Assembly: GCA_963710865.1 (NCBI GenBank)
Contig: CAVQBR010000002.1
Span: forward strand, 1,054,001-1,118,000
Length of the DNA stretch: 64,000 bases
From: PRDV01 sp963710865
GTDB taxonomy: Bacteria; Babelota; Babeliae; Babelales; Babelaceae
Direction of reading: 5' to 3'
The position numbers were made by a program, and so were the translations under genes. Under the pieces are notes generated by a model. That model did no database searches, had not been told where the DNA came from, and saw only the letters and a list, made by a program, of their open reading frames with translations. Of the stretch, positions 18,290 through 26,674 are shown piece after piece (position 1 is the stretch's first letter; each line of letters begins with the position of its first letter).

Positions 18290-18743
18290 TAGAGCTGGCG
18301 CACCGCTGTTGGCCAGATATCACAGTTTGCTGAAAAACATTTGCGCCAGACTTGTTTTAAAGGCTCTCTCTCGTTGACTCATGATGTAGTTTTTGATGGC
18401 ATCTGGATCGACCTGCCCGCCTGTTTCTGCAAAATATCCATCTTTCCACAAGCTATTCCACTTGTCCAGGGATGGAAATGCTTCCCTCAGTCTCGGTGAT
18501 GGCTATCTTAAAAAGCCGAACAGCCTTATTAAGAATAATATCGGGAGTTAATTGGATTACCATACGTATGTGATCAGGCTGTACATTCAACTCAACTATG
18601 CGCCATTCGTTCACGTCTGCGCATTCTAAGAAAAGCTCTTTAACATACTGTAACTACTCATCGCTCAGCGTTTGATGCTTGGGCTTGCATGTTATGTGAT
18701 AGATGACCCTGTGATTATAAGGTTCATAAAAGTGCATACTCAT
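18290..18743 (-). pseudogene. Decayed IS200/IS605-type TnpA transposase
   Basis: Reading from ATG 18743: YHITCKPKHQTLSDE, an in-frame TAG, then LQYVKELFLECA, VELNVQPDHIRMVIQL and a frameshift into LWKDGYFAETGG..YI.SQ. The order is that of Y1 transposases. The HUH pair is altered (DHIR instead of HxH) and the frame is broken at least twice. The element is dead. Confidence 0.75.
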
Positions 18744-18817
18744 AATGACTCAGTACTCGTAAATTTTCGTGGCGCGCTTTCAAAGCTGCTCAATATTGAA
18801 TCCCTGCTGCGAATAGC

Positions 18818-20416
18818 TTAATACACAAACGTTATCGTTCCCATAATGGTGCCCGATCGATAGACATTGCGTTGTTTTACTGGAGCTTGCCAGAGTACGC
18901 CGATGGAGAAATATTCTGATAAGTCATAGTTAAATGCGGTATTGACTATATGAGACTCCCATTTACTGAGACTCTCAGTACGTTCTACCAGGAATCCTGT
19001 TTTTTCATACATCGAGCCTTCGGGGATAAATGAACGGCAAACCGTTATTTTATCTTGAGCATGGCTAACGATGCAGTACTCAATCCAGAATGACAGGTTA
19101 TCTAAGAATCGATAGGCATTCATACCAAAGTTAAAATGCCATGTTGGACCGGGCCTGATAGAAACGTCGGCTGAGTAAGGAAAGATTCCGCTTTCAGCTA
19201 TGTTTGTTGGCATTCGGAAATTACAATAATCATGACTAAAGAAATAGGAAAAGCCTCCAGCAAACGTTAAATCTATAGTATCTAAAAAGTTTATCGTATA
19301 GCCGGCTAGTCCATTGACACTTGGATGCTGGTTGTTACCTATTGGTACTGCAAATGGCTTATACACTGTTGCTTCTCTACTCATAGGGATGCCTACACCT
19401 GCTTCTAAAAAGGGCATAAAGAGGACTCGAGGATAGATTTCATCATCTTCGTTAATTATGTAGATATGGCGCCAGAACATAGTTAAAAGTAGGTCATCCA
19501 TGCCAACTTTATGATAGTTATTAATATCAAGTCCCAACACATCGGCAATCTTTTGGCGTTGGCTCTTGGCCATAATATTTTCAATAACAAATTTCTTACA
19601 ATCACCATCGAATGATAAGCAGACTATCTGAGTATCGCATGGTGTAAATGGTTGTAAGAGCTCTACGCAATCGCGTGTGCCAGTTGGGTTACATGGTCCT
19701 GAGACACCGCCACAAGGGGGGACAAGAGAAGGATCTACAAAGGGTGGAGTTATGCCTACAAATTGAGGCGGCTCAGGGAATGTTTCACCTGCCGTAACTG
19801 TTCGCGGGGATGCGGGGCAGGCAATCCCTAATGCTTGGCAGGTAAAGTCTTCAAATGCACGTACCGTTTGGCGTACATCTGCTATGCCCCATCGTGCGCG
19901 AAGCCCAATCGCATAGTAACAGCGATCAAGCAAAAGAATTTCGCTTTCAAAGCGTACTCCGTATTTTCTGTAGTCTATCGGTATTGAGTAGAAACCGAAC
20001 TCTTTGTTTGGATCGGTATAGCGAGGATCATCAAAATACATGGTGCAATCTCCAGGAGGTGGGTTCATTGTAATTCCCAAAGCATCGAAGAGTACAGAGC
20101 GTAACTTTGGATCATAAAATAGACCGAGCATATTCCAGCGACCGTTAATATCGCCGATGTTTATCACATCTCGCTCATTATTTCGTGCGCGACATGCTGA
20201 CTGTCTGTATCCGCTAACACTTATAAAAAAACGATTCTCTAGATAACTATACTGAGAATTCATCAGGTTACCTATTTGCTTGGTCGCTAAATAGGAATAC
20301 GGATAAACGCTACTAAAAATCGAATACGGGTCGTTCCTCGTTAAATTGGGCGTGCCTGCGAGGGGACAGAAGCTGAGCAAAGCTAAACTTATACTACAAA
20401 TCTTCAGTCGTGCCAT
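18818..20416 (-). CDS. Outer-membrane beta-barrel protein
   Basis: 532 residues with a signal peptide (MARLKICSISLALLSFCPLAG). It has many alternating aromatic strands in the C-terminal half and ends in TITFVY, a final aromatic residue as required for BAM-dependent insertion. A Cys- and Pro-rich insert lies mid-protein (residues ~205-260). The start at 20416 has AGGA upstream; ten extra residues to 20446 are unlikely. No specific transporter family could be named. Likely a major surface protein or porin-like barrel. Confidence 0.7.
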   Translation of the reverse strand: MARLKICSISLALLSFCPLAGTPNLTRNDPYSIFSSVYPYSYLATKQIGNLMNSQYSYLENRFFISVSGYRQSACRARNNERDVINIGDINGRWNMLGLFYDPKLRSVLFDALGITMNPPPGDCTMYFDDPRYTDPNKEFGFYSIPIDYRKYGVRFESEILLLDRCYYAIGLRARWGIADVRQTVRAFEDFTCQALGIACPASPRTVTAGETFPEPPQFVGITPPFVDPSLVPPCGGVSGPCNPTGTRDCVELLQPFTPCDTQIVCLSFDGDCKKFVIENIMAKSQRQKIADVLGLDINNYHKVGMDDLLLTMFWRHIYIINEDDEIYPRVLFMPFLEAGVGIPMSREATVYKPFAVPIGNNQHPSVNGLAGYTINFLDTIDLTFAGGFSYFFSHDYCNFRMPTNIAESGIFPYSADVSIRPGPTWHFNFGMNAYRFLDNLSFWIEYCIVSHAQDKITVCRSFIPEGSMYEKTGFLVERTESLSKWESHIVNTAFNYDLSEYFSIGVLWQAPVKQRNVYRSGTIMGTITFVY

Positions 20417-20533
20417 GTAATATTTCCTTTCAATTCTCAAATGCAACAGCTATTTTTATAGCATCTATACCGTTCTTCGTCAACTTATGATAAGCTGTTT
20501 TTATAAAATATTTTAGACCTCGAAGGGGCTATT

Positions 20534-20782
20534 ATGCAGTATTGTAGCTATTATCAAGCACATATAACCGAAAAAGATGCATGGTTTTTGGTAGCACTTT
20601 TACGGAGCTTTGAACATCTTGCATTTGATAGGACGTTAAGTAAGTCGGAAAGTATTTTTGAGTTTTTTGTTCCGGAAGGACAGGAGCATACATTTTTGGA
20701 GCTTATGCATGCCTTAGAGGCCCAGCACGTAGTTACTGGGCTCAAGAAATTACCTAATCGTTTACGTGAAGAATCGCTTTAA
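20534..20782 (+). CDS. Small conserved-looking protein of unknown function
   Basis: 82 residues, soluble, mixed alpha/beta. The pattern 'W.L.ALLRSFEHLAF.RTL....IFEFFVPE' followed by an amphipathic helix resembles short DUF4911-like proteins, but this is only suggestive. The start ATG is preceded by GAAGGGG. It converges on gltX with a four-base overlap. Confidence 0.65.
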   Translation: MQYCSYYQAHITEKDAWFLVALLRSFEHLAFDRTLSKSESIFEFFVPEGQEHTFLELMHALEAQHVVTGLKKLPNRLREESL

Positions 20783-22197
20783 GAGAGAACGGCAAGCCGT
20801 TTTTGTACTTCGTCCGCAGGCAACATACCAAGGAGATCTTTCATGCTTGGTCCTTGAGGTGTACCTGTAAGGGCAATGCGTAGCAGCGAAAAGCTATCTT
20901 TAAGCGGAATGCCTTGTTCTTTGCATAATGATTGTATTCTGCTTGCAGCTTCATGCGGATCAGCAGGAAGGTTCTTCAAGGCAGATTTGAAAAATGATCG
21001 ATAGTGATCAACCTTATACTGTGCTAAGAGGCCAGGATCAACCTCTGGTTGCCGGAGGATAAACTGTAAACGCTTGCCAGCATCTTTGAGCGTAATAAGC
21101 TCAGGTTGAACAGCGCGCAATACCTTGATAAGCTCAGCGTCAGAAATACTTTCAAATGCTGGGTCTTCTTCAAGTAAGAAGGGACGTACGAGCTGAGCAA
21201 GCTCTGCTGTATCGTAGTGCATAATCCACTGATGATTTACCCAGCGAAGCTTTTCAAGGTCGTATCGAATTTGGCCGGTTGATGAGAGATGCTCGAAATT
21301 AAAGAGATGAATAAGTTTGTTCATATCCATAATTTCTTCGGTGACCGAATGACCAATAATGGCAAGATAGTTTACGAGGGCTTCAGGTAGGAATCCACCG
21401 TTACGTAAATCAGTTAAAGAAAAACCGAAGTCCCGTTTTGAGAGCTTTTTTCCTTCCGCATTACCGATAATTGGTAAATGCCAAAATACTGGTATCTCAA
21501 CGTTAAAGGCATGATACATAGCAACTTGTACTGCGGTATTTGTTAAATGGTCTTCTCCTCTAAATACGTGGGTAATCTTCATGACCATATCATCGACAAA
21601 GTTAGCAAACATAAACGTAAAACTGCCATCTTGGCGGGTAAGAGGCGCATCAGAAAAATGTTTTAAATCAAAATGCATCATTTTATGAGCAAGGTCATAA
21701 AAGGTAACCGACTCGTCATAATTGAGCTTAAATCGCCAAATGAACGGTACATGTTCAGCTAAGCGCTCAGCTATGTCAGCGGGGGAAAGTGCTAAGCAGG
21801 CGCGATCATAGCGTGGTGGTTGCTTAAGCGCAAGCTGCCGCTGACGTTTCCTTTCAAGTTCTTCGGCAGTGCAAAAGCAGCGATAGATCTGATTCTTTTC
21901 TTTGCAGATTTCTAAGTAATGAGTGTAAATCGCGCTTCGTTCTGATTGATAATACGGAGCATCTTTACCTCCCTTGCGCGGACCCTCGTCATACTCGAGA
22001 TGAAGCCATGCAAGGTCGTTCATAATCTGAATGCCTTCCGGATCAATGAGCCTTTGCTGATCGGTATCTTCTATACGGAGAATAAAAGTACCTTCTGTTT
22101 GACGAGCAAATAAAAAGTTAAGCAGAGCAGCTCTTACATTGCCTAAATGCATAAAACCTGTAGGAGATGGTGCAAAACGAACGCGTATAATACTCAT
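20779..22197 (-). CDS. gltX: Glutamyl-tRNA synthetase
   Basis: 472 residues, class I synthetase charging tRNA-Glu. RVRFAPSPTGFMHLGN carries the HIGH box, ILRIEDTD the Glu-binding region, IFRG-like HVFRGEDHL follows, and KKLSKRD is the KMSKS loop. The C-terminal helical anticodon-binding region is present. Whether it also charges tRNA-Gln cannot be read from this window. MSII at 22197 is chosen; an ATG three codons earlier (22206) is also possible, and neither has a strong ribosome site. Confidence 0.95.
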   Translation of the reverse strand: MSIIRVRFAPSPTGFMHLGNVRAALLNFLFARQTEGTFILRIEDTDQQRLIDPEGIQIMNDLAWLHLEYDEGPRKGGKDAPYYQSERSAIYTHYLEICKEKNQIYRCFCTAEELERKRQRQLALKQPPRYDRACLALSPADIAERLAEHVPFIWRFKLNYDESVTFYDLAHKMMHFDLKHFSDAPLTRQDGSFTFMFANFVDDMVMKITHVFRGEDHLTNTAVQVAMYHAFNVEIPVFWHLPIIGNAEGKKLSKRDFGFSLTDLRNGGFLPEALVNYLAIIGHSVTEEIMDMNKLIHLFNFEHLSSTGQIRYDLEKLRWVNHQWIMHYDTAELAQLVRPFLLEEDPAFESISDAELIKVLRAVQPELITLKDAGKRLQFILRQPEVDPGLLAQYKVDHYRSFFKSALKNLPADPHEAASRIQSLCKEQGIPLKDSFSLLRIALTGTPQGPSMKDLLGMLPADEVQKRLAVLS

Positions 22198-22377
22198 AGG
22201 TAGCATATATAGTTAAGGGTTAACTCATCCTCTTCAGAATAGCATAAGATTTGCATGAGCGCTATTGATCTTCAAAAGGACCACGTGATCTATGGTTTCG
22301 CAGTAAAAGCAAAAGAGAACGGCGTGTGTCGCCTTATTCGGTCAAAGAATTCCGATAAGAATGATCTGGGGTGGCGA

Positions 22378-22406
22378 TTGACAGCTGGTCTGCCGCTTAC
22401 TAGACT
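22378..22406 (+). promoter_or_regulatory. Promoter of cassette 1
   Basis: TTGACA (22378-22383), 17 bp, TAGACT (22401-22406). The same boxes and spacing occur at 24610-24638 in front of the second cassette, with a shared upstream block (CATAAGATTTGCATGAGCGC). Confidence 0.75.
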
Positions 22407-22447
22407 GAGATTAACTAGAGAGTTTATAAATTAAGGATATTAAAAAA

Positions 22448-22972
22448 ATGAATAAAATTGTTCTCTGTATTATTTTACCACTCGCGTTTACGTTGCAAGC
22501 AAAAAAGGATTCAGTTTTTGATGCTCTTGAAAGACGAGATCTCAAAGCAGTTCGTCACGCTCTTTGGCGCATTAAAGTAACTGAAGAGGATCTTGTTGAG
22601 TTTAGAGCGTATGCAGAAGATCTTAAGAAACAGTATGAAACCCAGAATTCGGTTTTCAAAAGCTTACCAGACCTAACACGCACGATTATTGGTGCTGCTC
22701 TCTGTTTGGGAGGACTTTGTTGCGCGGGCTTTGTCTTTCCTATGCTCTATAAAGACGAGCAAGATCCGAGCATCATGGCAAACTTTCGGAAAGCGAATTA
22801 TGGAGTGGCTTCAGCTATTTGCCTTGCAGGTGCCTATTGGATGCGTCAAGGGCTAGCATGTCGCGATGCCCAATCGAGGGTTAATGAAATGCAAGACATA
22901 GTGAAATACATTGAAACATTCTCACTAACGCCGAAAGCTGAAGATACTTCTAATAAATCTTATAAAGCATAA
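22448..22972 (+). CDS. Cassette protein A1, secreted two-helix membrane protein
   Basis: 174 residues, family not recognised. Signal peptide (residues 1-18), then a charged region with 'DSVFDALE..DLKAVRH', and NSVFKSLPDL. Two hydrophobic segments follow (about 75-100 and 113-135) ending in the motif LAGAYWMRQGLAC, then a helical tail 'MQDIVKYIE'. It is paralogous to A2 (24678) and more distantly to the B and C proteins of the same cassette. First gene of a three-gene unit; ten bases separate it from B1. Likely anchored in a membrane with a predicted C-terminal coil. Confidence 0.8.
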   Translation: MNKIVLCIILPLAFTLQAKKDSVFDALERRDLKAVRHALWRIKVTEEDLVEFRAYAEDLKKQYETQNSVFKSLPDLTRTIIGAALCLGGLCCAGFVFPMLYKDEQDPSIMANFRKANYGVASAICLAGAYWMRQGLACRDAQSRVNEMQDIVKYIETFSLTPKAEDTSNKSYKA

Positions 22973-22981
22973 GGATAGCTG

Positions 22982-23533
22982 ATGAAAAAAAGTATATGTC
23001 TGGTTATAGTACTGTTTGGCTTCATCAACGCTAAGCCAAGTCGATTTGCTTTCAAGCAGATGGTTGAGGCCATTGAATCATTAGATCGCAATGCAGTTGA
23101 GAACCTTATGAATTATCATAAATTTCAGAAGGAGCCTGAGTTAATGAAACGATTACTACTCTGTGCTCACGATGTAATGAATGAGAAAAAGGTTCAGAAT
23201 AATGGATGTTTTTTAGATCTTCTGAGTCTAACGTTAGGTGGAGGTGGGGTACTTGTTTCAGCTGTGATGTTGCTTGAAAGACGATCATGGCATGAAAAGC
23301 TCTGGAGTACGAAGCTTGGCAGTGCTGCTCTGTTAGCAATGAGTCTTTATTTGAGCAAAAGAGGAATCGTAGGTGAGAGTGTAAAAAAGTGCTTGAGTGA
23401 TGCACAAGAAATTATTGATTATTTGAAGAAAGTCCAAAAAGGAGAAATTGAGGTACCTGCAGAAGTGAGTGAGACCGATGCTTCGCGAATAGAGAATGTG
23501 GAAGCTTGTGATGAAAGGATACTCGATGAATAA
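22982..23533 (+). CDS. Cassette protein B1, secreted two-helix membrane protein
   Basis: 183 residues, no known family. Signal peptide MKKSICLVIVLFGFINA, then VEAIESLD..AVENLM, LLLCAHDVMNEKK and two hydrophobic segments (about 78-98 and 112-128). The segment ending ALLAMSLYLSKRG aligns with the GLAC motif of A and C. The tail SDAQEIIDYLKKVQKGEIEVPAEV is strongly conserved in B2. The start codon follows AAGGATAGCTG. The end overlaps C1 by eight bases, so translation is coupled. Confidence 0.8.
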   Translation: MKKSICLVIVLFGFINAKPSRFAFKQMVEAIESLDRNAVENLMNYHKFQKEPELMKRLLLCAHDVMNEKKVQNNGCFLDLLSLTLGGGGVLVSAVMLLERRSWHEKLWSTKLGSAALLAMSLYLSKRGIVGESVKKCLSDAQEIIDYLKKVQKGEIEVPAEVSETDASRIENVEACDERILDE

Positions 23534-24053
23534 ATTTGTGATGGCTTTGATTCTGTTGCTGTCAGTGAATACTGCTCTTGATGCAAAGAAAAAAGAAGTT
23601 TTTGATAGCATAGAACAACTGAGCCTTGATAAAGTTCGGCATGATATGAGGCGTATTGACGTGAGTAAGACGGCTCTTGATCAATTTATTGGATTTACAA
23701 GAGAAATTATTAGAGACTACAAAGAGGAAATGCAATCGATCTTTAAAAGCAAAGAAGATTTAGTACTGTGCATAGTTGGATGTATAGCAAGCTTGGCTGG
23801 TTTTACAGCCGTCGGGGTGGGTACTATGCTATCAATTAGCAATGCAGATCCTCGAATGCTTTGCTTAGCAATAGCTGGTTCTGGAGTAGCCATGCGAGGT
23901 TCTTATGCGGTTACTCAAGGATTAGCCTGCAAAGGGGCCTGGACGAAAATGAAGAAGGCGCAAGAGATCCTGAGTTATCTTGAAGGTTTTGGTAAATGTG
24001 ACCAGTCTGTTGAAGAGAAAGAAGTTGAAAAGAATAAAGAGGCAGCACGCTGA
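23526..24053 (+). CDS. Cassette protein C1, secreted two-helix membrane protein
   Basis: 175 residues. The signal peptide is MNKFVMALILLLSVNTALDA, then KEVFDSIEQLSLDKVRHDMRR and MQSIFKSKEDL (compare NSVFKSLPDL in A1). Two hydrophobic segments end in YAVTQGLACKGA, and a tail AQEILSYLEGFGK follows. Start 23526, inside the end of B1, has AAAGGA upstream; the longer frame from 23496 lacks support. Function unknown. A, B and C proteins appear to be one superfamily. Confidence 0.8.
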   Translation: MNKFVMALILLLSVNTALDAKKKEVFDSIEQLSLDKVRHDMRRIDVSKTALDQFIGFTREIIRDYKEEMQSIFKSKEDLVLCIVGCIASLAGFTAVGVGTMLSISNADPRMLCLAIAGSGVAMRGSYAVTQGLACKGAWTKMKKAQEILSYLEGFGKCDQSVEEKEVEKNKEAAR

Positions 24054-24073
24054 ATTGTTTTTTAGGGCAACAC

Positions 24074-24388
24074 TTGATCTCTCTGTTCTGTGATGGGTGG
24101 AGCAACTGGAAGAAAAACACTTTCAGTGCCTATTTTCTAGAAGGGTCGTCTGTCTCGTTCATATCCCAAAAGAAACAATGCGAGGGTGAGACAGTTTCTG
24201 TGCCTCAAAGTTCACGACTCGAGCATTTAGGTAAAGCTGAGTTGGTGATTACTCTTATCAGTGAGCTAAGAAGAAACTCGTATCTCTTGTCTGTGAACAG
24301 TAGCCTTGCTCACGCTCAAATAGATTGGTATGAAGAGTGTTTCTCAGGGATGATCAGTTTAAATCAAGCAATTGAATTTCTGTTTTGA
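24074..24388 (+). pseudogene. Open frame between cassettes, possible RNase H-like remnant
   Basis: About 100 codons without a good start (TTG 24074, no Shine-Dalgarno). FCDGWSN, then KAELVITLISEL and LLSVNSSLA are spaced like the DG, AEL and DS motifs of RNase H folds, with the last Asp missing. The resemblance is weak and only suggestive. It interrupts the two copies of the cassette and may be a leftover of whatever lay between them. Confidence 0.3.
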
Positions 24389-24609
24389 AGAGGCTGAATT
24401 TGCCTTAAGACAAGTGTGAGGGGGATTTTCTATTTTTTTACCGACATTTAATGTGACGTAGTAATCGGAATCGATACATAAACCTAGGTGGAATATGCTA
24501 GCTAGGGGCTCACTCATGTTTTGCAAAGAGCATAAGATTTGCATGAGCGCTATCGATCTTCAGAAACAGACGCCTTTCCTCAAATGATTCAAGCGATCTG
24601 CGCTTGCTG

Positions 24610-24638
24610 TTGACAGATATACTGTTGCTCAATAGACT
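24610..24638 (+). promoter_or_regulatory. Promoter of cassette 2
   Basis: TTGACA (24610-24615), 17 bp, TAGACT (24633-24638), 40 bp before the A2 start. Same boxes and spacing as 22378-22406, and the upstream block at about 24530-24560 is duplicated too. Confidence 0.75.
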
Positions 24639-24677
24639 GAAACTAAGTGTATAGTGTTTACAATCAAGGATTAAAAG

Positions 24678-25202
24678 ATGAACAAGAAATTTCTTAGTAT
24701 GATTTTGCCCTTTGCGTTTTTGGCGCAAGCAAATCAAGATTCAGTTTTTGAGGCACTTGAAAACCGAAATCTCAAAGAAGTCCGCCATAATATTTGGCGA
24801 ACTAAAATAAATGTAAATAAGCTTAATGAGTATATAGCGTTTACGAAAGATCTTATTAGATATCACGAAGAACAGAGCTCGGTATTAAAAAGTTTCCCAG
24901 ACTTGGCAAAGACAATCGCTGGTGTTGGCATCTGCCTAGGAGGACTTTTTTGTGGAGGCTTTGTGTTTCCCAGCCTCTATGAACAAGAAACCGACGAGGT
25001 TATAATCTCTCGTTTTCGAAAGACGAATTATGGAGTGACTTCGGTTCTATGCCTTGCAGGCGCTTATTTGGTGACTCGCGGACTGGCATGCCCGCATGCA
25101 CGATCCAAGGTTAAGGAGGCTCAAGAAATATTGAAGTATCTTGAAACTTTGTTATCAGAACGTTCTTCCTCAAGTGATTCTAGCAATGCGAAAGCTGCTT
25201 AA
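24678..25202 (+). CDS. Cassette protein A2, secreted two-helix membrane protein
   Basis: 174 residues, same length as A1 and clearly its duplicate (SVFEALENRNLKEVRH, SFPDLAKTIAGVGICLGGLF, CLAGAYLVTRGLACPHA, AQEILKYLE). It carries a signal peptide and two hydrophobic segments. The C-terminal end is Ser-rich and has diverged from A1. Unknown function. First gene of the second cassette; the gap to B2 is 49 bases, slightly longer than in cassette 1. Confidence 0.8.
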   Translation: MNKKFLSMILPFAFLAQANQDSVFEALENRNLKEVRHNIWRTKINVNKLNEYIAFTKDLIRYHEEQSSVLKSFPDLAKTIAGVGICLGGLFCGGFVFPSLYEQETDEVIISRFRKTNYGVTSVLCLAGAYLVTRGLACPHARSKVKEAQEILKYLETLLSERSSSSDSSNAKAA

Positions 25203-25251
25203 CAGTTGCGGGTTTACATGTGAAGTTTATTTTAAAATATAAGGATCGCTG

Positions 25252-25797
25252 ATGAAAAAAAGTATATGTCTGATTTTAGTACTGTTTGGCGTCATCAATG
25301 CTAAACCAAGCCGGTTTGCTTTGAAGCAGGTGGTTTGCGCTATTGAGTCATTGGATGGTAGAGCCGTTACTGATCTTGTAAATAAATACGAATTTCAGAA
25401 GGAACCTGATTTGTTGGAACGATTGGTACTCTGTGCTCACGATGTAATGGATGAGCAAAAAGGGCTTATTTCACTCGGTGCCAGCTCTTTAGATGTTCTT
25501 AGTCTTGTTGCAGGTATTGGTGGGGCGCTTTTCTCGGTTCCTCTGATCTGTAGCAGTTGGTTTGGCCTTGATATTGAATTGAATGAATCTGGAATGAAGC
25601 TAGGTGGCACTGCATTGTTAGCGCTTAGTCTTTATTTGTGCAAAAGAGGAATCTTTTGTGATGCAGCGAAAAAGCGCTTTAGTAATGCACAAGAGATATT
25701 CGAGTATTTGAAGAAAGTCCAAAAGGGACAAATTGAGGTACCCGCAGAAGTAGTTGAAACTGAAGGAGCTCGCATACAGAATGTGGAGCATGCTTGA
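25252..25797 (+). CDS. Cassette protein B2, secreted two-helix membrane protein
   Basis: 181 residues. Almost the same signal peptide as B1 (MKKSICLILVLFGVINA) and the same tail (YLKKVQKGQIEVPAEV). The central hydrophobic region differs (AGIGGALFSVPLICSSWFGL). LLALSLYLCKRGIFCDAA keeps the family motif and restores the Cys seen in A and C proteins. The start follows AAGGATCGCTG. It is separated from C2 by a short gap where cassette 1 has an overlap. Confidence 0.8.
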   Translation: MKKSICLILVLFGVINAKPSRFALKQVVCAIESLDGRAVTDLVNKYEFQKEPDLLERLVLCAHDVMDEQKGLISLGASSLDVLSLVAGIGGALFSVPLICSSWFGLDIELNESGMKLGGTALLALSLYLCKRGIFCDAAKKRFSNAQEIFEYLKKVQKGQIEVPAEVVETEGARIQNVEHA

Positions 25798-25813
25798 GAT
25801 GAAAGGATATTCG

Positions 25814-26368
25814 ATGAATAAATCTATGATTGCGTTGCTCCTGTTACTGCCATGTGGTACTTATCTTGAGGCAACGAAAAAAGATGTCTTTGATAGCATT
25901 GAAGAACTGCGGCTTGATAAGGTTCGACATTATATGAGGCATAGTGAGGATATGAAGAATAGTAAAGTAAGTGAAGAAGATCTGGCTCAGTTTATTGGAT
26001 TTACCAAGGAAATTATGAGAGATTGCAAAGAGGAGATGCAGTCGGTCTTTAAAAGTAATGCAGATTTACGTCGGCTGGTATTTGCAAGCTTGGGAGGCTT
26101 AGTAGGTGTTGCGATTTCTATCGCTAGTTTAATTACTTTAGTAATGCAGCCAGATAGGAGAATAGTTGGTGTTGGGGCATTTGGTACACTCGTGGGTACA
26201 TTGGGCACTCGTCGAGCAATTCTGGCACTAACTTGTCCGCATGCACGATTAAAATTGCAGAAAGCTCAAAAAATACTGAGTTACATTGAAGGTTTCGGCA
26301 AGTATGAGCAGCCTGGTGAAGAGGAAAAGGCAAAAAGCCCCTCAGTGGGAGCAACACCCTCGTCCTAA
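25814..26368 (+). CDS. Cassette protein C2, secreted two-helix membrane protein
   Basis: 184 residues, paralogue of C1: signal peptide MNKSMIALLLLLPCGTYLEA, KDVFDSIEELRLDKVRHYMR, CKEEMQSVFKSNADLRR, two hydrophobic segments, LALTCPHA and AQKILSYIEGFGK. Relative to C1 it has a short insert near residue 50 (DMKNSKVSEED). Start 25814 has AAAGGA upstream, as in C1. The tail is low complexity. Unknown function; likely acts with A2 and B2. Confidence 0.8.
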   Translation: MNKSMIALLLLLPCGTYLEATKKDVFDSIEELRLDKVRHYMRHSEDMKNSKVSEEDLAQFIGFTKEIMRDCKEEMQSVFKSNADLRRLVFASLGGLVGVAISIASLITLVMQPDRRIVGVGAFGTLVGTLGTRRAILALTCPHARLKLQKAQKILSYIEGFGKYEQPGEEEKAKSPSVGATPSS

Positions 26369-26674
26369 GTTTGGGTTTGGTCATTTAATGGTTTGACATG
26401 GTATCCGCCCGTTCTGCGGGGCTGATTCGTTTGTAAGCTCTAGAAGAAAGAGCTGTGACTCTGCCAACCTTTTGAAGTATCAAAGGCTTCAAAAAGAGAA
26501 AAACGCTGCTCGTGTACCTTTGAGGGTCGTTACTACGTGTAGTAGTCGGGAGAATATGATTACTTGATTTCTGATGCTCGCTGTTTCTCGACCACTTGTG
26601 ATTGGTGAATAATTTGGTTAATCTGTAAAGAACAATATAGTTCAGTAATTGATTTTATACCTAGAGAATTTACT
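26369..26674. other. Gene-free stretch downstream of cassette 2
   Basis: No gene is evident. A small palindrome (ACTACGTGTAGT, near 26532-26543) is present without a T-run. The promoter of the next gene should be in the last 100 bases but no clear boxes are seen. Confidence 0.4.
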
